A stretch of 33,226 nt of DNA from Clostridia bacterium. GTDB lineage: Bacteria; Bacillota; Clostridia; Oscillospirales; CAG-272. A model generated the notes under the pieces. The model was not told the DNA's origin and ran no database searches. It saw only the letters and a program-made list of their open reading frames with translations. Shown here piece by piece: positions 24,060 through 32,777 of the stretch. Position 1 is the stretch's first letter. Each line of letters opens with the position of its first letter. The position numbers were made by a program, and so were the translations under genes. The DNA is taken from assembly GCA_017452665.1 (NCBI GenBank), contig JAFTLZ010000148.1, positions 1-33,226 on the forward strand, written 5' to 3'.

Positions 24060-24769
24060 ATATTTTTCCTGCAATCGATCTTTACAACGGCAAAGCGGTG
24101 CGGCTGTACAAGGGCGACTACGCACAGATGACCGTTTACAGCGAAAACCCTGCGGAGATCGCTTTGGATTTTGCCGAAAAGGGAGCGAAATTCATTCACA
24201 TCGTAGACCTTGAGGGTGCGAAGGAAGGCACCACGCCAAACTTTGAAACGGTCTGCAAAATCAAGCAGGCAAGCGGGTTGTTCTGCGAGATCGGCGGCGG
24301 CATCCGCTCGATGGAGGTCATCGACCGCTATCTGAGTGCGGGCATTGACCGTGTGATTCTTGGCACCGCCGCGGTCACCGAACAGGGCTTTGTGGAACGC
24401 GCGGTTGCAAAATACGGGGACAAAATCGCCGTGGGCGCCGACATCAAAAACGGTCTGGTTGCCGTGAAGGGCTGGACCGAGACGCTGGACTTGACGCTGG
24501 AGGATTTTTGCCGCCGGATGCAGAGCGTGGGGGTAAAAACCGTGATCTGCACCGATATTTCCAAGGACGGCGCCATGATGGGCACCAATCTGGAGCTTTA
24601 TAAAACGCTCTCCGAACAGTTTTCGATGCAGATCGTTGCATCCGGCGGCGTTTCTGCCATTGAGGACGTCAAAAAGCTTGCGGCAATGAAGCTATACGGC
24701 GCGATTATCGGCAAGGCTTATTACACAAACAGTATCGATCTGCGCGAAGCGATTGAGGTGGCAAAATGA
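24056..24769 (+). CDS. hisA: ProFAR isomerase
   Basis: Opens the ribose of ProFAR by an Amadori rearrangement to give PRFAR. A 237-residue TIM barrel with the catalytic pair D8 (IFPAIDLYNGKAVRL) and D129 (GADIKNG), and phosphate loops CEIGGGIRS and SGGVSAIED. GGAGG lies 7 bases before the ATG, which overlaps the hisH stop. The stop overlaps hisF. Confidence 0.96.
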   Translation: MNIFPAIDLYNGKAVRLYKGDYAQMTVYSENPAEIALDFAEKGAKFIHIVDLEGAKEGTTPNFETVCKIKQASGLFCEIGGGIRSMEVIDRYLSAGIDRVILGTAAVTEQGFVERAVAKYGDKIAVGADIKNGLVAVKGWTETLDLTLEDFCRRMQSVGVKTVICTDISKDGAMMGTNLELYKTLSEQFSMQIVASGGVSAIEDVKKLAAMKLYGAIIGKAYYTNSIDLREAIEVAK

Positions 24770-25524
24770 TTACCAAACGCATTATTCCCTGCCTGGACGT
24801 CAAAAACGGACGGGTGGTAAAGGGTGTAAATTTTGAAGGCTTGAACGACGTCTCCTCCCCCGTTGAGCTTGCCAAATACTATAGTGAAAACGGCGCCGAC
24901 GAGCTGGTGTTTTACGATATCACCGCCTCCTCCGACGGCAGAAAGATTTTTACCGATATCCTGACCGAAACTGCCAAAAGCGTCTTTATCCCCATGACGG
25001 TGGGCGGCGGGATCAACACGCTGGAGGATTTTGACCGCGTTTTAAAATGCGGCGCCGACAAGGTCAGTGTCAATTCGGGCGCCATCCGCAATCCCGCACT
25101 GATCTACGAGGCGGCAAAGCGCTACGGCGACCAATGCGTGGTGCTCTCGGTGGACGTCAAGCGGGTGGACGGCGTGTTCCGCGTATTTGCAAAGGGCGGG
25201 CGCGAAAACACCGGTATGGAGGCGATTGAATGGATCCGCCGCGGCGTGGAATCGGGTGCCGGCGAGATCGTGGTCAACTCCATTGATACCGACGGTGTCA
25301 AAGGCGGCTTTGACCTTGAAATGCTGGATGCGGTCTGCCGTGTGGTGTCCGTTCCCGTCATTGCATCGGGTGGTGCCGGAAAAATTGAGGATTTTATTAC
25401 ACTTTTCAATACCCTGCCCAAGGTGGATGCGGGGCTTGCGGCTTCGATCTTCCATTTTGGTGAGGTTCGCATCCGCGATTTAAAAGAACGTATGGCTGCA
25501 GCGGGAATTTCCGCGCGCCTTTGA
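24766..25524 (+). CDS. hisF: Imidazole glycerol phosphate synthase, cyclase subunit
   Basis: Uses ammonia from HisH to turn PRFAR into imidazole-glycerol phosphate and AICAR. The AICAR returns to the purine pathway at the transformylase encoded by the divergent operon. A 252-residue TIM barrel with D11 (RIIPCLDVKNGRVVKG) and D130 (VLSVDVKRVDG), and phosphate loops TVGGGINTLED and ASGGAGKIED. Start overlaps hisA. Confidence 0.97.
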   Translation: MITKRIIPCLDVKNGRVVKGVNFEGLNDVSSPVELAKYYSENGADELVFYDITASSDGRKIFTDILTETAKSVFIPMTVGGGINTLEDFDRVLKCGADKVSVNSGAIRNPALIYEAAKRYGDQCVVLSVDVKRVDGVFRVFAKGGRENTGMEAIEWIRRGVESGAGEIVVNSIDTDGVKGGFDLEMLDAVCRVVSVPVIASGGAGKIEDFITLFNTLPKVDAGLAASIFHFGEVRIRDLKERMAAAGISARL

Positions 25525-25539
25525 GAAAGGATACCTGTT

Positions 25540-26190
25540 ATGCTGAACATTGACGAACTGAAATTTGATGAAAAGGGCTTGATTCCCGCCATTGTTGCTG
25601 ACGCAAAAACCAAGCGCGTGTTGACGTTGGCGTATATGAACCACGAGAGCCTGCAGATCTCCATGGAAAAGGGGTTGACCTGCTTTTGGAGCCGCTCCCG
25701 AAACGAGCTGTGGCTCAAGGGGGAAACCAGCGGCAACTACCAGCACATCGTTTCCATCACTGCCGATTGTGACCGTGACGCGCTGGTGGTTTTGGTAGAG
25801 CCGGAGGGTCCCGCCTGCCACCTTGGTACCGAATCCTGCTTTACCAATCCCGTATGGGAGAGCGAGGAACGCAAGGAATTTTCGCCGGAAGGCTTGATGA
25901 AGCTGATTGAAGGCAGAAAAACCGACAAAAAGGAGGGCTCTTATACCACCTACCTGTTTGAAAAGGGGTTGGATAAAATTTTGAAAAAGGTGGGCGAGGA
26001 ATCCACCGAGGTCATCATCGCCGCCAAGGCAGAGGACAAAAAGGAGACGATCTACGAGATCGCGGATCTGGCATATCACGTCATGGTGTTGATGATTGAA
26101 GCGGGCATTACGCTGGAGGACATCCACGACGAGCTTGCCTCCCGTCACGTAGTTGACCACAAGGTCAAGCAAGAAAAAATGACAAAATAA
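25540..26190 (+). CDS. hisIE: Bifunctional phosphoribosyl-AMP cyclohydrolase / phosphoribosyl-ATP pyrophosphatase
   Basis: Steps two and three of the pathway in one chain of 216 residues. The HisI part (about 1-108) has zinc and magnesium ligands in ADCDRDALV (D76, C77, D78, D80) and C93/C100 in CHLGTESC. The HisE part (about 115-205) has the pyrophosphatase helix [12 protein letters not shown] and [21 protein letters not shown] precedes the ATG. This is the last gene of the operon, 15 bases after hisF. Confidence 0.96.
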   Translation: MLNIDELKFDEKGLIPAIVADAKTKRVLTLAYMNHESLQISMEKGLTCFWSRSRNELWLKGETSGNYQHIVSITADCDRDALVVLVEPEGPACHLGTESCFTNPVWESEERKEFSPEGLMKLIEGRKTDKKEGSYTTYLFEKGLDKILKKVGEESTEVIIAAKAEDKKETIYEIADLAYHVMVLMIEAGITLEDIHDELASRHVVDHKVKQEKMTK

Positions 26191-26193
26191 ACG

Positions 26194-26236
26194 AACCGCG
26201 GAAGTCTTATTTTGACCTCCGCGGTTTGCTTTATTT
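26194..26236 (+). terminator. Bidirectional terminator between the his operon and the surface-protein gene
   Basis: AACCGCGGA (26194-26202) pairs with TCCGCGGTT (26218-26226), with an inner GTC/GAC pair, followed by TTTGCTTTATTTTATT. It starts 4 bases after the hisIE stop. The opposing gene ends at 26248, so the same hairpin can serve both strands, but the T-rich tail favours the plus strand. Confidence 0.88.
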
Positions 26237-26247
26237 TATTCCGTATT

Positions 26248-29200
26248 TTATTCCGTTTTTTCCGAATCGGATTCCCGCAAGACTTCTTCCGTTACGGCTT
26301 CTGCCTTATCGGCAAGCTCCACCTCGATCTCGATGGCGCCCTCCGGTTCTGCAGAAAGGGAAGGATCCTTCGGCATCGGGGCATCCGCCTCTCCTGCAAG
26401 GGTATCCTCCGAAAGCTCCGCAAAAGCAGGAATTGCCTCCATTGCGGAAATCGGCTCGGTTTGCAGCTCCGCCTCACGTGCGGTCGGTGCCTGCTCGGCT
26501 TCAACTTCCTCCGGATTCAAATGATTCAACCGTTCGCTCATGACGCGTTCCAAGCGTGTCGGCGTTTTGGATTCCTGCGTCAGATCCGGCGCGGCGATCG
26601 GCTTGATCGGACGTACGGGCGTCACAGGCTTTGCCGGGATCGCACTCACAGCAGCGCGCGTAGAAGCGGTTTTGCCCGAATCCGTGCGGGCAGACGTTAA
26701 AGCGCCGCGGGAGACAGTCGGCTTTGCCTCCGATTTTGCCACCGTTTTTGTCGCAATCTTTTCACTCGGCAACGGTTTTACCGTTACGACCGAATGCTTG
26801 AGAACAGGCATAGCTTTGGTCTTCACTTTTTTGCTTCTCTGCTTGTGCGGCGTTTGCTCGGATCGAAGCTGTGCCGCATAATGCTCATATGTACGGCGCT
26901 TGTTGCGGCGGCGGTAACGTCTCCACACGATCAACGCCACCACGCCGACGATCAAAAGTACGAAGACCGCGATGACACACGGAAGGATCAGATCAAACAG
27001 CAAATTATTATTGTGTCCGGTATCGTAGTTGACGTTAGAAGAGGACTTTACAAAAACAGCCTCATAGACCAGATCGCGCTCGACACCGCTTGCAATGGCG
27101 GGAACCGTGCCCCAACCCGCAAAGGTATAAACATAGCCCTCTTCTGCCTCTTTTTCGGGATCCTGCGGCAGTACGATGGCATCCCCCAAAGCGTACTCGG
27201 CATAGCTCCATACTTCTCCGCCGACCATAAAGGTCACACGGTAAACGATCGGCGTCACCGTCAGCGTCACGGTCACGGGAGCATCCGGCATCACAAATGT
27301 CAAATCCTCTGCTACCGCAATCTGCGTACCGTCCTCGGTTTGCACCACGGCGCCGGAAACCTCATATCCAAACAGGCAGGTCAGCTTCAGGGAAATCCGC
27401 TCCCCTGCCACTGCACTCGGCGTCATCATTGCCACATTGCAAAGCTCGTTTGCCACGGGACTGATCGTGTGTCTTTCCTGACGGCGCAGAGTCACACCGG
27501 TTTCTACGTCGCCGCCAATGAGATAACTTCCACTGTCAACCGTTCCCCATTCGTCCCCATTTTTGACAGACAGAACGAGCGCATCGTTGCCGCCCGTAGC
27601 CGTGAGAGCGAGGACAGCTTGAAAAGCGATTGAATTGATCCGGTATCCCGCCGCGCTATAAAAGCCAAGATTCATGCTCTCCGCATCCGATTCCTGCAGA
27701 ACCAGACGCGCGCAGGGAGAATCCGCAAAGACAGCAACGTTTTCTCCGCTCAGCGTCAGTGTAACGCCGTTTTCCCACAGTACGATCAAGTCTTTTTCCT
27801 GCTCCGCCGCGAAAGAAGCCGCTTCCGCAACGTTGACGGAAATCTGATTTGCCAGCACCGTGATCGCGTCAGCAGTATGTATCACCGATTGAACCTCACT
27901 TGCCCCGCCGATTGCCAATGGGGTACGCTGATATTGCGCAACGTAGGTCACGTCGCCCGTGACCGGAGCAATCATCCGATTCCAGCCAAGAAATTCATAT
28001 CTGTATCGATCGGAAGCAATCTCCAGCTCACCGTCAAAGCTCGGCACCGTTCCGTAGGGTACGTCCGTCTCCACGGTCACCGCTCCGTTTTGCACGACCC
28101 AAGTCACCTTAAAGTCCTTGGGGATCTGCAGGATCGAGCCTGTGTAGGTCACGTCGCCCGTTACCGCACCGACATCCTTGTCCCAGCCCGAAAACTCATA
28201 CCGATAATATACGCCGTCTTCGCGGGTCAGCGACATCGGCGGCGTGGGAACCGTTCCGTACAAGTTGCGCGTGGTATAGGGTTCACCGTCCAGAATCCAG
28301 GTTACGGTGTAGCTCCGTTTGGTTGCCTCGTAAAGCGGATAGAGTGAGAGATCGCTCGTCACCGACGACAAATCATTCTCCTTGCCGTCCATCGTCTCCC
28401 ATCCCAGCACACGGTAGGTGTATTCGGCAGTGTCACCGCGCTTCGGGATCTCATAGTAAATGCGGTCGCCGTAGTTCACCTGCGTCTGGTACAAAACCGT
28501 CCCGTCGTAGTTGTAAAAGGTCACGGTTTTCAGATTGCGGATGGATACGGTGCGTGCGGTGCTTGCTTCAAAATGCAACGGGAGCGGAGCTGCAGGCACT
28601 GTTCTTTCCTTCAAGGTTCCCGCTTTGATCTCTGCCATCAATGCCTGCTCTACACTGTCAAATACCGGAGCCGCCGGAGCTGTTCCGGGATGCTCCGCCT
28701 CGTCCGGCTTTTTCGATTCGTCCGGCTTTGCCACAAAGGTCGGCTCGGCAGGGGGCGGGGCCACCACGCTCGGTGCGGTCGGCTTTACCGTCACAGGATC
28801 CACCGTCGGTTTTTCCTGGGGCTCTACGCCCTCCACGGCGGGGACCTCATCCGGCATTGCCGTATTGGTGGGATTGGAATAGTTGGTATCCTTCAACAGC
28901 TGAACCGCTTCCACAACCGCGGACAAGGATCTTCCTTCAATGCTCCATCCCGGATCTCGGTTTCCGCTGTCATCCAGGCAGGTAGCCACCACATAAAGCT
29001 GACCGACAAACTGCCAGTAGTGCGTCTGCTTATCCCGCATCTTCTCCTTGTCGCCGTTGCAGGCATAGCGCAAAGCCGTGATAAAGACATCATTATAAAA
29101 GCCCTTCAGCGTGCGGTACAGATCCTGAAAATTTGTTTTGAGCGCCGTATAGTTTTTGGTATAGAATTGATATAGACGCGCTGTTTTTGCATGCTCGGAG

Positions 29201-30291
29201 GCATATTTTGCCGAGCGCAACGAAGCATACTCGGTCAGCAGAGCGCGCAGATTTTTGGTTGCCCGATCGGCAAGCGCGATATCGTCGGCATTAAATCCGC
29301 CCGTTACCAGCAAATCCTTGTTCTCGATCACCATGTCCACACTGCTCCCCATAATAGAGGAATACAGCTGCCAGCCGTTGCTATCGGAAATGAAGGCAGA
29401 CTCCAGAATTTCCAGCTTTGCCAAAACCGGCTCCAGCTGTTTTAAGTAGGTCAGATATGCGTTGTATTCGTCAATATGATGCGTTAAAAAGTCCTGATAT
29501 GCGTAGTAAGCCTGCCACTGCTCGTAAGCATCAAGCTTTGCGGCATAGTCGTTATAGAGAACCATGTAGGCATCGTATTTTTGCTTTGCATCTGCGTACT
29601 CGTCATATGCTTTGCAGTAGTCGGTGTAGTCCTTTTCCCACTGCTGATACGCTTGCCAAGCCTCGTACTTTGCCAGCTCGGAATTGTACACCCCAAGTCG
29701 ATCCAGATACACGTTTTCCTCGGCAATCGCCAGCATTCCCGCCGAATATGCAAGATTTTGCACCGTGTAGGCAACCTCGGCAGGAAGCTCCGTATCCCAG
29801 GTATAGCTTACTTCCAGATCAAAATCGCGGGAATAAACCAACCCTTCCAGCGTGCAAACGTAGTTCCCGTCCACCTCGGTCAGCTTGTAGTTTGTCCCGT
29901 CAATGGTCGCGGACTTCGGCACCCAAGTCACGGTCTCCCCGTTGGATGCGGTATAAACGTAAGGAGAAAGCGTGATCTCAAGCGTGCCAGCCTCCGCATC
30001 GTAAAACGTGGAGATCCGGCTGTCCGGAACCAAAGAGTTATAAGTAAAACAGAGCTCCGACGCGCGCAGATACATTGCCTCCGCCGCCGTCGGCTCATGC
30101 TCAAACAGCATTTGGTAGAGCTCAAAGATCTCCATTGTGGAGTTGCTCTCCCGATTCGGGATCCCGTAATCAAGCGGCTCCCCCGCCCCGGATTCTGCCG
30201 CCGTCGCGGGCAAAACAACGCCCACCGCCAGCACGATGCATAATAAGAAAGAGAGGATCGCGGTTCCGAAGTATGGACACTTGTGCTTCAT
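26248..30291 (-). CDS. Large membrane-anchored surface protein with InlB-like repeats and an aromatic-rich coiled region
   Basis: 1347 residues, no known function recognised. Order: signal peptide (about 8-32); beta-type domain (about 85-180); helical region 200-290 very rich in Tyr, Trp, Ala and Gln (repeated AYxxYxxY and EAWQAYQQWEKDY patterns); helical domain to about 465; Pro/Glu/Lys-rich linker (475-545); four InlB/Listeria-Bacteroides-like modules ending in GW motifs near 630, 703, 770 and 1060 (YRYEFSGWDKDVGAVTGDVTY type); a beta region 800-1010 between them; one membrane helix (1097-1123) followed by RRYRRRNKRR. The last 220 residues are cytoplasmic by the positive-inside rule and change from a Lys/Thr/Pro-rich to a strongly acidic stretch. 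GGAGG lies 7 bases before the ATG. It stands alone under its own promoter. A role in adhesion or envelope structure is inference. Confidence 0.85.
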   Translation of the reverse strand: MKHKCPYFGTAILSFLLCIVLAVGVVLPATAAESGAGEPLDYGIPNRESNSTMEIFELYQMLFEHEPTAAEAMYLRASELCFTYNSLVPDSRISTFYDAEAGTLEITLSPYVYTASNGETVTWVPKSATIDGTNYKLTEVDGNYVCTLEGLVYSRDFDLEVSYTWDTELPAEVAYTVQNLAYSAGMLAIAEENVYLDRLGVYNSELAKYEAWQAYQQWEKDYTDYCKAYDEYADAKQKYDAYMVLYNDYAAKLDAYEQWQAYYAYQDFLTHHIDEYNAYLTYLKQLEPVLAKLEILESAFISDSNGWQLYSSIMGSSVDMVIENKDLLVTGGFNADDIALADRATKNLRALLTEYASLRSAKYASEHAKTARLYQFYTKNYTALKTNFQDLYRTLKGFYNDVFITALRYACNGDKEKMRDKQTHYWQFVGQLYVVATCLDDSGNRDPGWSIEGRSLSAVVEAVQLLKDTNYSNPTNTAMPDEVPAVEGVEPQEKPTVDPVTVKPTAPSVVAPPPAEPTFVAKPDESKKPDEAEHPGTAPAAPVFDSVEQALMAEIKAGTLKERTVPAAPLPLHFEASTARTVSIRNLKTVTFYNYDGTVLYQTQVNYGDRIYYEIPKRGDTAEYTYRVLGWETMDGKENDLSSVTSDLSLYPLYEATKRSYTVTWILDGEPYTTRNLYGTVPTPPMSLTREDGVYYRYEFSGWDKDVGAVTGDVTYTGSILQIPKDFKVTWVVQNGAVTVETDVPYGTVPSFDGELEIASDRYRYEFLGWNRMIAPVTGDVTYVAQYQRTPLAIGGASEVQSVIHTADAITVLANQISVNVAEAASFAAEQEKDLIVLWENGVTLTLSGENVAVFADSPCARLVLQESDAESMNLGFYSAAGYRINSIAFQAVLALTATGGNDALVLSVKNGDEWGTVDSGSYLIGGDVETGVTLRRQERHTISPVANELCNVAMMTPSAVAGERISLKLTCLFGYEVSGAVVQTEDGTQIAVAEDLTFVMPDAPVTVTLTVTPIVYRVTFMVGGEVWSYAEYALGDAIVLPQDPEKEAEEGYVYTFAGWGTVPAIASGVERDLVYEAVFVKSSSNVNYDTGHNNNLLFDLILPCVIAVFVLLIVGVVALIVWRRYRRRNKRRTYEHYAAQLRSEQTPHKQRSKKVKTKAMPVLKHSVVTVKPLPSEKIATKTVAKSEAKPTVSRGALTSARTDSGKTASTRAAVSAIPAKPVTPVRPIKPIAAPDLTQESKTPTRLERVMSERLNHLNPEEVEAEQAPTAREAELQTEPISAMEAIPAFAELSEDTLAGEADAPMPKDPSLSAEPEGAIEIEVELADKAEAVTEEVLRESDSEKTE

Positions 30292-30342
30292 ACTGCACCT
30301 CCGAATTTGTTTTCTTCATTGCATAATCAAAAGATATGTATT

Positions 30343-30371
30343 ATCATACCATAATTTTACCGAAAAGTCAA
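30343..30371 (-). promoter_or_regulatory. Promoter of the large surface-protein gene
   Basis: TTGACT (30371-30366), 17 bases, TATGAT (30348-30343) on the minus strand, about 50 bases before the ATG. Just upstream of the -35 box is the short inverted repeat CTGTTT/AAACAG (near 30374-30387). Confidence 0.85.
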
Positions 30372-30421
30372 GTCTGTTTACAAACAGAAATACTTTCCAG
30401 TGTTGTTATTGCCTTGATTTG

Positions 30422-30444
30422 TTACATTTGTGAATGAAATGTAA
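30422..30444. promoter_or_regulatory. Palindrome between two divergent promoters
   Basis: TTACATTT (30422-30429) and AAATGTAA (30437-30444) form a perfect 8-bp inverted repeat with a 7-base spacer. It sits between the divergent promoters for the surface protein and the hydrolase-like gene. This is a typical operator geometry, but no binding protein is identified. Confidence 0.45.
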
Positions 30445-30470
30445 ATCTGCAAAATATTTTATAAAATCAC

Positions 30471-30499
30471 TTGACTGTTTGTTGGAATTATGGTATCAT
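30471..30499 (+). promoter_or_regulatory. Upstream promoter of the hydrolase-like gene
   Basis: TTGACT (30471-30476), 17 bases, TATCAT (30494-30499). It lies about 125 bases before the start codon, and a second, stronger promoter follows. Confidence 0.7.
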
Positions 30500-30540
30500 A
30501 TAATTGTGATCGATCAATACCGCAAAAAAGGAGGAACCCA

Positions 30541-30570
30541 TTGACACCGCAAGCATCGGTGTGCTATAAT
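30541..30570 (+). promoter_or_regulatory. Proximal promoter with operator-like inverted repeat in the spacer
   Basis: TTGACA (30541-30546), 18 bases, TATAAT (30565-30570). The inverted repeat ACACCG (30544-30549) / CGGTGT (30557-30562), with a 7-base centre, overlaps the -35 box and fills the spacer. That is where a repressor would shut the promoter. It lies about 55 bases before the ATG. Confidence 0.75.
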
Positions 30571-30624
30571 AACCTTAATGAAAAGCAAGCGGCTTTTCAA
30601 ACAACCATCAGAAAGGATCACTTT

Positions 30625-32736
30625 ATGGAATTTGCACTTCCGCAATACGGAAAGGATGCGATCCGGCTCTCGCATTTTCCGTCACGTCTGTTGGCATTTC
30701 TGTTCCGCGCGAACGAATATCTTTCAGATGCCCGCGTTGCCCGTCTGCTTGGCACGACCGAAGAAAACGTACGCCGCGTTGGCGCGGAAATGGGACTTCC
30801 CAAACGCGACGCCGAGGCACTCTGGCTGAAAAAAGGCTACATCACGGTGATCAAGCGCTTTTGGCATCTGCTCCCGTATGAGCAGTTGATGGAGCTTCTG
30901 GAAACCGACGCCGCCTCGTTTGCTACGCTGTTGCGGGAAGAGGATTTTTTGGACATCAAGCTCAAGCAAAAGCCGCGTTGCGAGCGCTTGTGCTGGCACG
31001 AGCTGACCGAAGAGGATCACGCAGGGGCAAAGAAAATTGCCGCGATCCTCTCGGACGTCAGTACCGACGGTGTCCCGCCGTTTGAATTCCGCTACGATCT
31101 GCCCGAAATCAAGTTTTCGGGAAAACCGCTGTTTGACGCACGCATCGTTTATCCCTTCTCCGGGCTGTATCTCTACGCGTTTGACGTGGACAGCCGCGAG
31201 TATTGCCCCGACGATATGCTGCGGGCGTATCAAAAAATCGGTGTCAACGGCATCTGGCTGCAGGCAGTGCTTTATCAGCTCACCGCGTTTCCGCTGGAGT
31301 CAAGCCTTTCCAAGGGCTACGAGGCGCGCCAGGCACGGTTGCGCGAGCTGACCGAGCGTTGCGCAAAATTCGGCATCAAGGTCTATCTTTATCTCAACGA
31401 GCCGCGCAGTATGCCGGACGAATTCTTTGAACGCTACCCGCAATACGCAGGCCACCGCACCGCCGACAACAAAACCTGTATGTGCATCTCCGTGCCTGAA
31501 GTAAAGCAGGATCTTTCCGATCGCGTTGCGGCGCTCTGCCGTGCGGTTCCGCTCCTTGGCGGCTTTTTCACCATTACGCGCTCGGAAAACGTCACCAACT
31601 GCTACTCTCATTCCACTCCGCAAACCTGCCTCTGCCCGCGCTGCCAAAAGCGCCCCGTGGAGGATGTGATCGCAGACGTGATCTCTGCCATTGAGCAGGG
31701 GGCTCACAGCGTCCGTGAGGATATCCGCGTGATGGTGTGGAGCTGGGCCTGGGGAGATGAGCATCTGAATACCATTGCCCGTTTGCCAAAAAGCGTAACG
31801 ATGCTTTGCAAAAGCGAGCAGGACGTCTCCTTTACCTACGGAGGCGTCACGGAACAGATCAAGGATTATTCCATGAGCAAAATCGGACCGGGTGAGCACG
31901 CAAAAAGCGAGTGGGCGCAGGCAAAGGAGCACGGTCTGCACACGGGTGCAAAGGTGCAGGTCAATACCACGTGGGAAAGCTCCACCGTTCCGGCAATTCC
32001 GGTCTACCCAAGCATCGAGCGCCATATGCGGGCGCTGAATCGGGAAGGGATCCGCGACATTCTGCTCAGCTGGACGCTGGGAGGCTACCCCTCGCAAAAT
32101 CTTCTGCACGCCGCCAAGTCCTTTTACGAGCAGGTTGAGCTTCCCCCGGATGACCCGCGTGAAGCCGCCGCCTGCGAATGCTTCAGCCGTGCCTTTGAGA
32201 ACTTCCCTTCCCAGATCAACGTACAGTATTACGGCCCGCAAAACGGCGGTCCCTCCAATCTGCTCTTTTTGGAGCCGACCGGCTATCCCGCTACCATGAC
32301 CTGCTTTGCCTACGACGACCTGGATTCCTGGAGGGGTCCGTACTCGGAGGATACCCTGCAGGAGCAGTTCGAGCTGCTCTGCCGCGGTTGGGAGGAGGGG
32401 CTGGAGCTTCTCAAGGATGCTCCACAGACCGAAACCGTAATCATGGCGCAAGCATCCTATTGCCTGTTCCGCGCAAGCCTGAATCAAATCCGCTTTTTGC
32501 GCGCACGCCGTACAAACGATCTTTTTGCCATGCGGCAAGCGGTAGAGTCCGAGCTTGAGATCGCACAGAGGATGCTTTCACTGATGTGCAAAAACGCCGC
32601 CATCGGCTTTGAAGCAGCCAATCACTACTATTTTTCCAAGAGCTGTATGACAGAAAAGGTTTTGAACTGTCACCACATCCTGGAGGAGCTTGATCGCATG
32701 GAGCACGCTCCCTCGGCACAAAACACCCATTCATAA
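30625..32736 (+). CDS. Cytoplasmic glycoside-hydrolase-like TIM-barrel protein, family unassigned
   Basis: 703 residues, no signal peptide or membrane segment. Residues 33-60 (LSDARVARLLGTTEENVRRVGAEMGLP) look like a helix-turn-helix. From about 175 the pattern is that of a glycosidase TIM barrel: YLYAFDVDSREYCPDDMLRAYQKIGVNGIWLQAV, CAKFGIKVYLYLNEPRSMP (246-264), PLLGGFFTITRSENVTNC (309-326, with candidate acid E321), DIRVMVWSWAWGDEH, and GIRDILLSWTLGGYP. The layout recalls alpha-glucuronidase or hexosaminidase clans, but I cannot assign a family. Cysteines cluster as CMC (285-287) and CLCPRC (335-340) and could bind a metal. The C-terminal 130 residues are helical. The start at 30625 (MEFALPQYG) has AAAGGA 9 bases upstream. 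A longer frame from 30490 would span the promoter. Confidence 0.7.
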   Translation: MEFALPQYGKDAIRLSHFPSRLLAFLFRANEYLSDARVARLLGTTEENVRRVGAEMGLPKRDAEALWLKKGYITVIKRFWHLLPYEQLMELLETDAASFATLLREEDFLDIKLKQKPRCERLCWHELTEEDHAGAKKIAAILSDVSTDGVPPFEFRYDLPEIKFSGKPLFDARIVYPFSGLYLYAFDVDSREYCPDDMLRAYQKIGVNGIWLQAVLYQLTAFPLESSLSKGYEARQARLRELTERCAKFGIKVYLYLNEPRSMPDEFFERYPQYAGHRTADNKTCMCISVPEVKQDLSDRVAALCRAVPLLGGFFTITRSENVTNCYSHSTPQTCLCPRCQKRPVEDVIADVISAIEQGAHSVREDIRVMVWSWAWGDEHLNTIARLPKSVTMLCKSEQDVSFTYGGVTEQIKDYSMSKIGPGEHAKSEWAQAKEHGLHTGAKVQVNTTWESSTVPAIPVYPSIERHMRALNREGIRDILLSWTLGGYPSQNLLHAAKSFYEQVELPPDDPREAAACECFSRAFENFPSQINVQYYGPQNGGPSNLLFLEPTGYPATMTCFAYDDLDSWRGPYSEDTLQEQFELLCRGWEEGLELLKDAPQTETVIMAQASYCLFRASLNQIRFLRARRTNDLFAMRQAVESELEIAQRMLSLMCKNAAIGFEAANHYYFSKSCMTEKVLNCHHILEELDRMEHAPSAQNTHS

Positions 32737-32741
32737 AAATA

Positions 32742-32756
32742 ACCGGCAAAGCCGGT
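32742..32756 (+). other. Short hairpin between two genes
   Basis: ACCGGC-AAA-GCCGGT, 6 pairs with a 3-base loop, lies between the stop at 32736 and the AGGAG ribosome site of the next gene. It is followed by CAAAAAAA rather than T, so it is not a plus-strand terminator. It may protect or separate the messages. Confidence 0.4.
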
Positions 32757-32777
32757 CAAAAAAAGGAGAATATTATT

